A DNA stretch of 64,000 nucleotides from Peribacillus tepidiphilus (GTDB taxonomy: Bacteria; Bacillota; Bacilli; Bacillales; DSM-1321). The position numbers were made by a program, and so were the translations under genes. Under the pieces are notes generated by a model, which saw only the letters and a list, made by a program, of their open reading frames with translations, was not told the origin of the DNA and ran no database searches. The stretch spans positions 1 to 64,000 of the forward strand of contig NZ_WIAQ01000023.1 of the NCBI RefSeq assembly GCF_009466385.1, in the 5' to 3' direction. Each line of letters opens with the position of its first letter. The first letter of the stretch is position 1. Shown here in pieces: positions 33,387 to 41,429 of this stretch.

Positions 33387-33419
33387 ATGAAGGCAACCAT
33401 TAGAATGGTTGCCTTCATC
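33387..33419. terminator. Hairpin terminator, 14-15 bp stem
   Basis: ATGAAGGCAACCAT pairs perfectly with ATGGTTGCCTTCAT around a TAGA-type loop. The T run is weak on the plus strand; it separates the nitroreductase from the convergent DUF1540 gene. Confidence 0.7.
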
Positions 33420-33425
33420 AATATT

Positions 33426-33584
33426 TTATATATCACTTGGTTCAAAGGTTTTACAATCCGTTTCTATGCTGCTGCTGGCTTCTTTACCTTTATGACTAAC
33501 AACGAAAATTTGTGTAGCATCACAGAGCTTTCCCTCTCGATTGTGTACACAGTTTACAACTTCACAAAGTACATCTTGTGCCAT
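33426..33584 (-). CDS. DUF1540 Cys-rich small protein (52 aa)
   Basis: The frame from ATG 33584 reads MAQDVLCEVVNCVHNREGKL and ends with IETDCKTFEPSDI. The four cysteines spaced C-x4-C-x8-C and a final ETDC match the DUF1540 family, small probable metal-binding proteins of Firmicutes. AGGAGGTG precedes the start; the longer 70-aa frame is not supported. Confidence 0.8.
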   Translation of the reverse strand: MAQDVLCEVVNCVHNREGKLCDATQIFVVSHKGKEASSSIETDCKTFEPSDI

Positions 33585-33755
33585 TTTCCACACCTCCTCT
33601 AATTGATAGGATTCCCTATATGATATATGGAGATACAATTTCCTCTTGAGAAGAACATTTTCCCATTAGAGCTAGGTGTACGATTCCGTTTTTTAAAAAT
33701 TGGACAAGTATTGGAAAAAACTGAATGATTTTTTTAAAAAGTTTTATAAAGTCTA

Positions 33756-33785
33756 TTGACAAACGATAATGAAAATCATTATCAT
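33756..33785 (+). promoter_or_regulatory. Promoter with overlapping Fur box
   Basis: TTGACA (33756-33761) and TTATCA/TATCAT (33779-33785) form a promoter. GATAATGAAAATCATTATC (33765-33783), close to the 7-1-7 Fur consensus, fills the spacer and the -10. Transcription should be derepressed in iron limitation. Confidence 0.8.
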
Positions 33786-33789
33786 TAAA

Positions 33790-33973
33790 TTAGGATAGCA
33801 ATTATTCACCCCCTCATCCTATTAAAGGCAACGATATGGTCTATCCCAAAAACTATTGGGTTCGGGTATCCGTTGTCGAAAAAAATTGTTATATAAGGTA
33901 TGTTTCCCCTCTTAAAATACCTTATAAAAGGGCTTACCTATAAGTTGTTATGACTTATGGGTAAGCCTTTTTG
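33790..33973 (+). ncRNA. Candidate Fur-controlled small RNA with C-rich loops
   Basis: No open frame with a ribosome-binding site follows the Fur-boxed promoter. Instead the transcript folds into modules: AGGAT/ATCCT (33792-33820) with a loop containing CACCCCCTC; a CAACG/CGTTG stem (33829-33875) with inner CCCAA/TTGGG; ATAAGGTAT/ATACCTTAT (33893-33925) presenting TTTCCCCTC in its loop; and a terminator stem with GGCTTACC/GGTAAGCC (33930-33973) ending in T residues. Exposed C-rich runs complementary to Shine-Dalgarno sequences plus Fur control are the traits of FsrA, the iron-sparing RNA of B. subtilis. Identity is inferred, not proven. Confidence 0.55.
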
Positions 33974-34119
33974 TTTGCTGTTACAGCAGTTTCGTGAGTT
34001 TACACCTGGTTAATTTAAGAGATGCTAGCCTTTACTTATTTTTTAGGTACAGGAACGACAAATAACCGAAATGACTATCCACCTGCAGATTTTTATAGGG
34101 ACAGGCTAACCGTGAAAAA

Positions 34120-34220
34120 AGGTTCACTTAAATCACAAGGGTTTTCGCTTAAATCGAGGGGCAGAACGCTTAAATCGAGAGGATTTTCGCTTAAATCAAA
34201 AGGATTCCAGCTCGGTTAGG
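34120..34220. repeat. 21-nt tandem repeat array, family B
   Basis: CTTAAATC occurs at 34127, 34148, 34169 and 34190, with a degenerate fifth unit at 34211, exactly 21 nt apart. Units read like GGTTTTCGCTTAAATCGAGAG. It could encode a 7-residue repeat (SLKSRGF), but the only start lacks a ribosome-binding site. Confidence 0.85.
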
Positions 34221-34246
34221 AGCAAGATTTCGGACGTTATTTCCAA

Positions 34247-34410
34247 ATATCGGTCGTCATTCCTGATATATCGGTCATCAGGAACAAAATATCGGTCGTC
34301 ATTCCCGATATATCGGTCGTTAGGAACAAAATATCGGTCGTCATTCCCGATATATCGGTCGTTAGGAACAAAATATCAGCTGTCATTCCGATATATCGGT
34401 CATTCATTCA
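34247..34410. repeat. 21-nt tandem repeat array, family C
   Basis: ATATCGGTC recurs every 21 nt from 34247 (34268, 34289 and onwards), about eight units. Two alternating unit types, ending CATTCCCGAT and TAGGAACAAA, give a 42-nt higher-order period. The same family recurs at 60446-60652. Confidence 0.9.
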
Positions 34411-34440
34411 TCAGTCCCTTTATATCTCCAACTCTTTTTA

Positions 34441-34662
34441 TTGATCGATAGGAAAAATTTACATTTATCCCGAATATTAATAGATAAAGTGGATTTAGAA
34501 ACTGGCTATCACATTGTAGGTCCAGAACATTCGGGTCATGTCAAAAGCAAATGGTATCAAAATCAAATGCAGGATTGGACCGATTGATCTTATCATGCGA
34601 CCAGTATAAAAGAATTTAAAGGTGATACGCTGAAGCTAGTACCGGAGGAGATGAAAAAATGA
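34441..34662 (+). pseudogene. Gene remnant with in-frame TGA
   Basis: The frame reads KVDLETGYHIVGPEHSGHVK, then KWYQNQMQDWTD, a TGA at 34585, then SYHATSIKEFKGDTLKLVPE and a stop overlapping the next gene's ATG. It looks coding on both sides of the TGA but has no start codon or ribosome-binding site and begins at the edge of the family C array. No family recognised. Confidence 0.4.
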
Positions 34663-35153
34663 GTATAGGAAAAGAATATATAAAAGTAGTCAACGAGCGT
34701 TTTACATATATGAAAAAGACGGTTGAAGATGCAATCGTCCAAGTAAATGATGAAGATCTATTTTGGTCAGCTAATGGGGACTCCAATAGCATAGCCGTCA
34801 TTATGAAGCATATGAGCGGGAATATGATTTCAAGATGGACAGATTTTTTCAAAACCGATGGCGAAAAAGAAAATAGAAACCGGGATAGAGAGTTTATCAA
34901 TGATTTTTCCGATCGAAGTGATGTGTTAGCTTATTGGGAAAAAGGATGGAACGTATTCTTATCCGTATTGGGAGACATTGAGGAACAAGATTTACTGAAG
35001 ACGGTGACCATTCGTCAAGAGGAGCATACCGTTCTTCAAGCAATTGAGAGGCAGATGTACCATTATTCTTATCATGTCGGACAAATTGTTTACATTGCCA
35101 AGCAGCTCAAATCTGAAGGTTGGAAATCACTTACAATTCCGAGAAAGAAATAA
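34659..35153 (+). CDS. DinB-like DUF1572 protein
   Basis: This 164-aa helical-bundle protein has metal-ligand-type histidines in IMKHMSGNMISRW and MYHYSYHVGQIVYIAKQ, the pattern of DUF1572/DinB-superfamily enzymes that may act as metal- and bacillithiol-dependent transferases. CCGGAGGAG precedes the ATG at 34659. Its start overlaps the stop of the upstream gene remnant. Function unknown. Confidence 0.8.
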   Translation: MSIGKEYIKVVNERFTYMKKTVEDAIVQVNDEDLFWSANGDSNSIAVIMKHMSGNMISRWTDFFKTDGEKENRNRDREFINDFSDRSDVLAYWEKGWNVFLSVLGDIEEQDLLKTVTIRQEEHTVLQAIERQMYHYSYHVGQIVYIAKQLKSEGWKSLTIPRKK

Positions 35154-35187
35154 AGGGAAAGCTTTTCTGTTACTATATTAAAATTGT

Positions 35188-35216
35188 AAAAAGGAGGCTG
35201 TTTTAGTCTCCTTTTT
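35188..35216 (+). terminator. Terminator after DUF1572 gene
   Basis: AAAAAGGAG pairs with CTCCTTTTT around an 11-nt loop. Confidence 0.8.
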
Positions 35217-35303
35217 ATGTCTAACTGTAAGTCTTATCCGCTTTTCTAATGATCTATTTCTTATTTTCTATCTTTTTACTATTTACTTAGGGTAAAAATA
35301 GGT

Positions 35304-35309
35304 TATAAT
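35304..35309 (+). promoter_or_regulatory. -10 box of the Mn riboswitch transcript
   Basis: TATAAT at 35304-35309 lies 16 bp from TTTACT (35282-35287), about 35 nt ahead of the aptamer. Confidence 0.55.
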
Positions 35310-35344
35310 ACAAGAGGTAATCAATTAAATAGTCACCTTTCAAT

Positions 35345-35450
35345 GTAAAGGGGAGTAGCGTCAGATTTTCATCTGAAACAAAGTCGTCATTACATGGGTT
35401 TTGCCCATCGGCTTTGTTGGCATACATGTGCTTAGCGAGACCTTTGCCTT
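35345..35450 (+). ncRNA. yybP-ykoY manganese riboswitch
   Basis: The conserved aptamer pieces are present in order: AAAGGGGAGTAGCGTC near 35347, GAAACAAAGTCGTCATTACATG, GCCCATCGGCTTTGTTGGC and CATGTGCTTAGCGAGACCTTTGCC-type 3' strand. Mn2+ binding should open expression of the downstream TerC gene. The 3' arm overlaps the terminator stem at 35438-35476. Confidence 0.93.
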
Positions 35451-35476
35451 CTATGGCAGAGGTCTATTTATTTTTT
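35438..35476 (+). terminator. Expression-platform terminator of the Mn riboswitch
   Basis: AGACCTTTGCC pairs with GGCAGAGGTCT, followed by ATTTATTTTTT. Its 5' arm is the 3' strand of the aptamer, so the two structures are mutually exclusive. Confidence 0.85.
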
Positions 35477-35519
35477 AACAGGTTCTTCTGAGATAAAATC
35501 GAAACTGGAGGAAACAGGA

Positions 35520-36215
35520 ATGGAATTATTAAGCATGGAATTTCTTACAGCACTGTTAACAATCGTTGTGATTGATTTAGTATTAGCTGGGGACAATGCA
35601 ATTCTCATTGGTCTAGCAGCCCGTAATTTACCAAAGCATCAACAGAAGAAGGTTATCTTAATCGGATCACTCGGTGCAGTACTTATTCGCTCTATTGCCA
35701 CGATTGCGGTGGTGTGGCTATTAAAAATTCCGGGATTATTACTTGCCGGAGGGGTTATGCTTGTGTGGATTTCGTACAAGCTTTTGATTGATGAGGATGA
35801 ACATAGTGATGTTAAAGCGAGCAATAGCTTTTGGGCAGCTGTCAGAACCATTATTGTAGCAGATGCCTTAATGGGAATTGATAATGTGCTTGCTGTAGCA
35901 GGTGCTTCTCATGGTAGCACTCTACTCGTTATAATAGGCCTGCTCATTTCTGTGCCAGTGGTTATGTGGGGTAGTACGATTATTTTAAAATGGATTGAGC
36001 GTTATCCTGTCATCATTGTAATGGGTGCAGCTGTTTTGGCTTGGACTGCTTCTAAAATGATTGTTGGAGAACCCTTTTTAAAAGATTTCTTCACAAACGA
36101 ATTTGTTAAATACGGATTTGAGTTGTTAGTTGTAGCTGCTGTAGTCTCAGCCGGTCTATTGAAGAAACGCAAAATGAAAGAAACGTATGATTTTGAAAAA
36201 GAAAAAATTAGCTAA
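35520..36215 (+). CDS. TerC-family membrane protein, YkoY-like
   Basis: This 231-aa protein has seven or so TM helices and the TerC motifs VVIDLVLAGDNAILIGLAA and VADALMGIDNVLAVAGASHG, with acidic residues in membrane positions. YkoY-like members export or help metallate proteins with Mn2+. The Mn riboswitch in its leader supports that role. GGAGGAAAC precedes the ATG. Confidence 0.92.
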   Translation: MELLSMEFLTALLTIVVIDLVLAGDNAILIGLAARNLPKHQQKKVILIGSLGAVLIRSIATIAVVWLLKIPGLLLAGGVMLVWISYKLLIDEDEHSDVKASNSFWAAVRTIIVADALMGIDNVLAVAGASHGSTLLVIIGLLISVPVVMWGSTIILKWIERYPVIIVMGAAVLAWTASKMIVGEPFLKDFFTNEFVKYGFELLVVAAVVSAGLLKKRKMKETYDFEKEKIS

Positions 36216-36272
36216 CCATAAAAGGGCAACCCATCTATGCTAACAGGTTCACTTCAGAGGTGAAAACGATGT

Positions 36273-36313
36273 AAAACACATTAGAATTCACATAAATTCT
36301 AATGTGTTTTTTT
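36273..36313 (+). terminator. Terminator after terC
   Basis: AAAACACATTAGAATT pairs with AATTCTAATGTGTTTT, followed by further T residues. Confidence 0.85.
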
Positions 36314-36327
36314 GTCTAGCGAGAAAA

Positions 36328-36366
36328 ATGAAAATGAGCTTGGAAAAGATCTTCCAAGCTCATTTT
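36328..36366 (-). terminator. Terminator of the 42-aa minus-strand gene
   Basis: AAAATGAGCTTGGAA pairs with TTCCAAGCTCATTTT. On the minus strand it is followed by CATTTTTC. Confidence 0.7.
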
Positions 36367-36394
36367 AGATAGTTTTTCTATATTAAAGCTGCTT

Positions 36395-36523
36395 CTACCA
36401 GTCTTGTGTGCTGCTCAATAAATGATCAATGTCAATGGGCTTCAACAAAAAAGATACATTTTCTTCAGCAACCTCGGTGGTAGCTTCAAGCAATTGATCG
36501 ATATTGATATATGATTCTACCAT
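36395..36523 (-). CDS. Small protein (42 aa), unrecognised
   Basis: ATG at 36523 lies behind GGAGG (revcomp of 36532-36537), and the frame reads MVESYINIDQLLEATTEVAE, then ENVSFLLKPIDIDHLLSSTQ and DW. It is acidic, with a loose internal duplication (YINIDQLLEAT and PIDIDHLLSST). A dedicated terminator 30 nt downstream supports a real transcription unit. Too short for standard ORF calling; function unknown. Confidence 0.55.
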   Translation of the reverse strand: MVESYINIDQLLEATTEVAEENVSFLLKPIDIDHLLSSTQDW

Positions 36524-36683
36524 GATTCTAACCTCCATTTACTGAAGTTTTACCTATAACAGTGATGAAGTAATCCTGTTATTATAAACTTCGGGTACAA
36601 TCCTCAAGTTATGGGGGTCAGTGTGTTGAAAAAATGTAAAGTCCATAATCAGCAGCATGTACTTTTGTGTATTGCTGTGTTTA

Positions 36684-37154
36684 TTATCCTTCTAAGCTGC
36701 GTGTCAAATTGGCCATTTCAATGGCTGATACAGCTGCTTCCCATCCTTTATTGCCTGCTTTTGTTCCGGAACGCTCAATGGCTTGTTCGATATTTTCTGT
36801 CGTTACAATACCAAAAATGACCGGTATTCCGGATGAAAGGGATGTTTGGGCAATTCCTTTTGCGGCTTCATTGCATACATAATCATAATGGGATGTGGAT
36901 CCTCTAATGACCGTTCCAAGCGTAATAATAGCATCATATCGTTTGGAATCCGCCATTTTTTTGGCTGCTAATGGGATTTCGAACGCTCCCGGAACCCATG
37001 CCACATCTACGTTTTCTTTCTCTACGCCGTGTCGGTTGAGGCTATCAAGTGCGCCTGAAAGCAGTTTGCTCGTAATAAACTCATTAAAGCGGGAAACAAC
37101 AATACCAATTTTTAATCCACTACCAATTAAATTTCCTTCGAATACTCTATTCAT
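36684..37154 (-). CDS. ribH: 6,7-dimethyl-8-ribityllumazine synthase
   Basis: This 156-aa enzyme condenses the ribityl-pyrimidine with dihydroxybutanone phosphate, and forms the icosahedral shell around riboflavin synthase in bacilli. Motifs: [60 protein letters not shown] (catalytic His) and [20 protein letters not shown]. Last gene of the rib operon, 21 nt after ribBA, with GGAGGG ahead of the start. Confidence 0.97.
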   Translation of the reverse strand: MNRVFEGNLIGSGLKIGIVVSRFNEFITSKLLSGALDSLNRHGVEKENVDVAWVPGAFEIPLAAKKMADSKRYDAIITLGTVIRGSTSHYDYVCNEAAKGIAQTSLSSGIPVIFGIVTTENIEQAIERSGTKAGNKGWEAAVSAIEMANLTRSLEG

Positions 37155-37175
37155 GAAAAACCCTCCTGTTTTCCT

Positions 37176-38369
37176 TTAAAAGTGTAGAAGATGTCCAAGT
37201 TTTTCTTTTTTTGTCTGTAAATAGCGCTCATTTTCTTTTTTAGTAGGCATTTGAATCGGTACTCTTTCTACGATTTCGAGTCCATAGCCAGATAAGCCCG
37301 CAATTTTACGCGGATTGTTGGTTAAAAGCCTTATTTCCTTAATTCCAAGATCCTGCAAGATTTGGGCTCCGATTCCGTAATCCCTTAAATCATCTTCGAA
37401 TCCAAGATGTCTGTTTGCTTCAACAGTATCATAGCCTTGCTCCTGTAGCTCATAAGCTCTCAGTTTATTTAATAGTCCAATACCGCGGCCTTCTTGTCTC
37501 ATATAAAGGAGGACACCATGGCCTTCTTCTTGAATCTGTGCAAGTGCAGAGTGAAGCTGCGGACCACAGTCGCATCTGAAGGATCCGAAAATGTCGCCTG
37601 TTAAGCATTCCGAATGGACGCGGACAAGTGTAGGTTTGTCAGGATCCAACTTGCCTTTTACCAAAGCGACATGCTCTTTACCATCCAGGACATTAGAGTA
37701 CCCAATCATCCTGAATTCACCGAAAGGGGTGGGTAGAAGAATGTCTGCTTCTCTTTTTACAAGTTTTTCACTTGTCCTTCTGTATGCAATTAAATCTTCT
37801 ATTGAAATGATTTTTATATTATGTGTTTTTGAAATGTCTAGTAAATCAGGAAGTCGGGCCATTGTCCCGTCTTCTTTGATAATTTCGCATATCACTCCGG
37901 CAGGAGAACTGCCCGACAGAATGGCTAAATCAACGGCGGCTTCTGTATGTCCAGCTCTTCTTAATACTCCGCCAGGTTTTGCAAGGAGCGGAAAAACATG
38001 TCCCGGTCTTACAAAATCCGAAGGGATACTGTCTGGATCAATGAGCTTCATAATGGTTTCAGAGCGTTCAAATGCACTAATTCCGGTGGTAGAATTTATA
38101 TGATCCACACTAATTGTAAAAGCGGTTTTATGTGGGTCTGTATTTTGCTGAATCATTGGATGAAGTTGCAGACGATGACCAATTTCTTCCGCGATTGGTA
38201 CACAAAGCAACCCTTTTCCATGTGTAATCATAAAATTAATCACACTCGGAGTTGCTTTATCTGCTAGACAAACAAAATCTCCTTCGTTTTCGCGATCTTC
38301 ATCATCCACAACGATAATGATTTTTCCGGCTTTTAAATCTGCAATCGCTTCTTCAATGGAATGGAACAT
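37176..38369 (-). CDS. ribBA: Bifunctional DHBP synthase / GTP cyclohydrolase II
   Basis: This 397-aa bifunctional enzyme supplies both riboflavin precursors. The N-terminal DHBP-synthase half has [19 protein letters not shown] and [16 protein letters not shown]; the C-terminal GTP-cyclohydrolase II half has [20 protein letters not shown] (zinc cysteines), [12 protein letters not shown] and the final NPRKIAGL motif. Full length for the fusion. In-operon behind ribE, 26 nt gap, with AGGTGAACC-type site. Confidence 0.97.
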   Translation of the reverse strand: MFHSIEEAIADLKAGKIIIVVDDEDRENEGDFVCLADKATPSVINFMITHGKGLLCVPIAEEIGHRLQLHPMIQQNTDPHKTAFTISVDHINSTTGISAFERSETIMKLIDPDSIPSDFVRPGHVFPLLAKPGGVLRRAGHTEAAVDLAILSGSSPAGVICEIIKEDGTMARLPDLLDISKTHNIKIISIEDLIAYRRTSEKLVKREADILLPTPFGEFRMIGYSNVLDGKEHVALVKGKLDPDKPTLVRVHSECLTGDIFGSFRCDCGPQLHSALAQIQEEGHGVLLYMRQEGRGIGLLNKLRAYELQEQGYDTVEANRHLGFEDDLRDYGIGAQILQDLGIKEIRLLTNNPRKIAGLSGYGLEIVERVPIQMPTKKENERYLQTKKEKLGHLLHF

Positions 38370-38395
38370 GAGTGGTTCACCTCAATTCATGGTTT

Positions 38396-39037
38396 TTACA
38401 TAAATCCGTGTTCTCTCAGGTAAGCTTCGTCTAGCTTCTGGCTTTTTGCCTGGCTTTTCAGAAGTTTTTCCGTGTACTTCGCTAAAATATCGCATTCTAT
38501 ATTCACACTGTCACCCGGTTTTTTTTCCCCTAGAATGGTCTCAGTGAGAGTGTGGGGAATTAAGGAGACTGTAAAAGAGTGTCGTGAAAGATCGAATATC
38601 GTTAGACTTGTTCCATCCACCGCAACGGAGCCTTTCATGACCATGTAATGCAAAAGGGATGGAGAGACTTCGATTTCGTAGTACACGGCATTTTCCATTC
38701 GCCGCTTGTGTTTGATGATTCCGGTCCCGTCAATATGTCCGGTTACATAATGTCCTCCAAGACGTGCACCGGAAGCCAAAGCACGTTCCAGATTCACTTG
38801 AGAACCTATTTTGATGTGGTTTAGATTGGTTGATTTAACCGTTTCGGGCATCACATCAACAGAAAATGCTCCGTCGTTAAAGGAAGTGACAGTTAAGCAA
38901 ACGCCATTTACCGAAATACTGTCACCAATGTGGACGTCAGAAAGAATTTTTTCAGCAGCGATTGTCAGACGTAAAGACATCGAACTTTGCCGAACTTCTT
39001 TCACGAAGCCGATTTCTTCTACAATGCCTGTAAACAT
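38396..39037 (-). CDS. ribE: Riboflavin synthase alpha subunit
   Basis: This 213-aa trimeric enzyme dismutates two lumazines to riboflavin. Two lumazine-binding repeats are visible: MFTGIVEEIGFVKEV with GDSISVNGVCLTVTSF, and the second LGGHYVTGHIDGTG with KGSVAVDGTSLTIFDLS. Length is typical. AAAGGAG precedes the ATG. It is the first intact gene after the broken ribD. Confidence 0.96.
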   Translation of the reverse strand: MFTGIVEEIGFVKEVRQSSMSLRLTIAAEKILSDVHIGDSISVNGVCLTVTSFNDGAFSVDVMPETVKSTNLNHIKIGSQVNLERALASGARLGGHYVTGHIDGTGIIKHKRRMENAVYYEIEVSPSLLHYMVMKGSVAVDGTSLTIFDLSRHSFTVSLIPHTLTETILGEKKPGDSVNIECDILAKYTEKLLKSQAKSQKLDEAYLREHGFM

Positions 39038-39122
39038 GATTAACTCCTTTCTGGAACAGCTGTTATTTTTAACTCCCTTCCAGGCTGTTCAACGGACGTC
39101 AATAAAAGGGAAGGAACCTCTT

Positions 39123-39597
39123 TTAAGAGCTCAAAAAAGAAGGAGCGGTTGTGCCGCAAATCCATTTTGGGACAATATATGCAATGATTTCTTGGAAAAG
39201 CTGATCTTCAATAAAACTCGCATGAATGGATTCTCCACCTTCAACAAGCAAGGACGAAATGCCTTCTTGTCTTAGTAGAGTCAAGACATGTGGATTTTGG
39301 ACGTTTTCTTCGGGGGATTGAATGATGTGGACATGGGATAAGGAAAATTTGTAATCCTGCATATTGCGGAGTTTTCCCGTAATGACTGCATGGTTCGAGC
39401 ATAACGTAAATAGTCGCGCCTTTTGATTTGCTGCAAGCCATTTTGATGGCATGGACCTCGGAATGCGGCTCGCCAGCTTTTAAATAGGCTCTTAAACCGC
39501 CGTATGGACCCTGGTTCACAATCACTGATTTAACAACAGGATTTTGGCCTAGACACGTCGGTTCTAAAGCTAGTTTCCAATAGTCCTGATCCGTCAA
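39123..39597 (-). pseudogene. ribD: Broken ribD (deaminase/reductase), large internal deletion
   Basis: TTG at 39597 behind AGGAGGTG begins TDQDYWKLALEPTCLGQNPV, with HSEVHAIKMAC and GATIYVMLEPCSHYGKTP of the deaminase domain. The expected PPC zinc ligand is changed (PQYA), then the frame is lost near 39370. A second frame resumes with DYKFSLSHVHIIQSPEENVQ and ISSLLVEGGESIHASFIEDQ, the end of the reductase domain. About 180-200 residues in the middle are missing and the frames do not join, so the enzyme cannot be made. The normal protein is about 360 aa. Confidence 0.85.
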
Positions 39598-39704
39598 AAA
39601 TACACCTCCTTTGGCAAAATTTCTTTGAAAATTCGGAAGAATAATGAAAAAATCCACCTATTAAAAAGTAATGAAAACACAACCAATTTCTTCCTGTTTT
39701 CAAA

Positions 39705-39734
39705 GAAAAAACCCCCATCAAAAAGAATGGGGGT
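39705..39734 (-). terminator. FMN-riboswitch terminator
   Basis: On the minus strand ACCCCCATTC pairs with GATGGGGGT and runs into TTTTTT, between the FMN aptamer and ribD. An upstream stem GAGTTTGAA/TTCAAACTC at 39764-39793 may be the antiterminator partner. Confidence 0.8.
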
Positions 39735-39798
39735 CGATCATACAATGACATGCATAGCAAAATAAGAGTTTGAACGTCCAATTTTCAAACTCTTGTTT

Positions 39799-39932
39799 TC
39801 CTTCTCCCATCCAGACTTTTACTGTCGGCTCCGGATTCGCACCGGATCCTGCCCAAAAGGGCTCGCGGGCTTATTAGCCAAGCTACATCACCGCCGATTG
39901 GGAATTCCACCCGACCCCGAAGGAAACTATTG
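39799..39932 (-). ncRNA. FMN riboswitch (RFN element)
   Basis: The minus strand contains CTTCGGGGTCGGGTGGAATT, then CCGGCGGTGAT-type segment (ATCGGCGGTGATGTAGC), AGCCCGCGAGC, GATCCGGTGCGAATCCGGAG and CCGACAGTAAAAGTCTGGAT with GGGAGAAGG, which are the conserved RFN blocks in order. It precedes the riboflavin operon. Confidence 0.95.
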
Positions 39933-39942
39933 AATTGCTCTT

Positions 39943-39971
39943 ATGATAAACTTACATATTTATTTCGTCAA
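39943..39971 (-). promoter_or_regulatory. Promoter of the rib operon
   Basis: On the minus strand TTGACG (39971-39966), 17 bp, TATCAT (39948-39943) lies just ahead of the FMN aptamer. Confidence 0.7.
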
Positions 39972-40011
39972 CATTTATGTAAACTTTGAAGGAAAGAATT
40001 TGTTTTTGGTT

Positions 40012-40110
40012 ATTTTCGTAAAGTTTGTTGCTTTTTTAATGTAATGTAACGATACGATCTGAGTTGATTGTAGCGGAGAGTACTTGACTCCTGTGGGAAA
40101 AGGAAAAACA
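40012..40110. repeat. Dispersed repeat family 1, partial copy
   Basis: AAAGTTTGTTGCTTTTTTA, then ATCTGAGTTGATTGTA, CGGAG and GTACTTGACTCCTG match 41440-41517 in order and spacing. Only the left part of the element is present. Confidence 0.7.
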
Positions 40111-40207
40111 AAAGCGGAAATTTCGAAAAGATCTGAAAAAACTATTTAGTCTTTCGAAGTTTTATTGTATAATTTTCCATACTTTATTTAAATGCGGGGA
40201 AAATACC

Positions 40208-41425
40208 ATGAACTTTTTAAGAAATTATATCAAACAGTTCCATCCGATTGTTTGGACACTATTGGTAGGGACGGTGTTTGCCCGAGGCTCTTCTTCCATG
40301 ACGATGCCGTTCTTGGCCATTTACTTGTCTACTGACCTTAATATGCATCCGTTATTAATTGGTATTACGATAGGAGTTAGTCCGTTGTTGGGAACAATCG
40401 GTGGATTTATTGGCGGGCATCTATCGGATCGGTTCGGGCGTAAACCAGTCATGATTTTTGCCCTGTTTACTTGGTCTGCAGTCTTTTATAGTTTTTCGTT
40501 AGTTAGTATTCCAATTCTTTTCATTATATTGAATGCAGTAAACGGTTTGTGTCGCTCGTTTTTCGAACCAACATCACAAGCATTGATATCAGACCTGACC
40601 GAAAAGGGAAAAAGGATGCGTGCCTTTTCACTCCGTTACACAGCCATTAATATTGGTGCAGCCATAGGACCGTTGTTGGGCGCCTACTTTGCTACAAAAT
40701 CAGCTGATATATCCTTTATTGTAACAGGTACTATGTACCTCCTGTATGGACTTATATTGGTTTTACAAATGAACAAACATCTAAGAGTCGGGAATATCAG
40801 TACGCAACGGAGTCAAATGAATATTAGGGCAGTCTTCCATGTCATCCGCAAAGATCGTATGCTCCTATTATTGATTTTAGGAATGATTCTTGTAAATGCA
40901 GGCTATTCTCAAATGGATTCTACTTTGCCACAGTATTTAAAGGATTCCTTCACGAAGGGAGTTTATTTGTATTCTGTACTCTTATCTTTGAATGCCATAA
41001 TGGTGATCATTTTACAGCTGCCTACGAGCCACATAGCAGAAAAGTTTAAGCCGATGGAAGTAATGGTAGCCGGTGCAGTTTGCATGGCTCTAGGGATGTT
41101 CGGGTTTGGCTTTTTTGAGGGCTGGATCGGTATGATGGTTGCGATGGGTTTATTAACATTGGGGGAAATTCTCATTTTTCCATCCAATAGCTTGGTCATT
41201 GACCAAATTGCGGATGAAAGCATGAGAGGTGCCTATTTTGGGGCTGCACAATTCCGGAGCTTAGGCCATTTTCTAGGTCCCATTATTGGAGGCTATTTGC
41301 TTTCAGGATCTGGTGGTTTTACGCTTTATACGACGATGACTTGTGTCGTGCTGCTGAGCGTCGTTTTCTTTTATATGGGAAGCACTGCTCCGAAAAAAAT
41401 CGAGAAAAAGACTCTGAGCTCTTAA
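40208..41425 (+). CDS. MFS transporter
   Basis: This 405-aa protein has 12 predicted TM helices and the MFS loop signature GGHLSDRFGRKPVM after helix 2, plus RYTAINIGAAIGPLLGAYFA in helix 5 typical of drug/H+ antiporters. It resembles the YttB/MdtG-type efflux group; substrate unknown. GCGGGG precedes the ATG. It is monocistronic and flanked on both sides by copies of a dispersed repeat, which may have helped it move or duplicate. Confidence 0.8.
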   Translation: MNFLRNYIKQFHPIVWTLLVGTVFARGSSSMTMPFLAIYLSTDLNMHPLLIGITIGVSPLLGTIGGFIGGHLSDRFGRKPVMIFALFTWSAVFYSFSLVSIPILFIILNAVNGLCRSFFEPTSQALISDLTEKGKRMRAFSLRYTAINIGAAIGPLLGAYFATKSADISFIVTGTMYLLYGLILVLQMNKHLRVGNISTQRSQMNIRAVFHVIRKDRMLLLLILGMILVNAGYSQMDSTLPQYLKDSFTKGVYLYSVLLSLNAIMVIILQLPTSHIAEKFKPMEVMVAGAVCMALGMFGFGFFEGWIGMMVAMGLLTLGEILIFPSNSLVIDQIADESMRGAYFGAAQFRSLGHFLGPIIGGYLLSGSGGFTLYTTMTCVVLLSVVFFYMGSTAPKKIEKKTLSS

Positions 41426-41429
41426 TTTT

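Noticed and set aside
34022-34219. 65-aa plus-strand frame encoding SLKSRGF-type repeats
   Set aside because: It arises from the 21-nt repeat array, has no ribosome-binding site, and similar arrays elsewhere are not in a conserved frame.
36611-36820. 69-aa hydrophobic plus-strand frame
   Set aside because: It largely lies antisense to the 3' end of ribH and lacks a convincing ribosome-binding site.
37591-38103. 170-aa frame antisense to ribBA
   Set aside because: ribBA is full length with all motifs; this is a mirror frame of its codon pattern.
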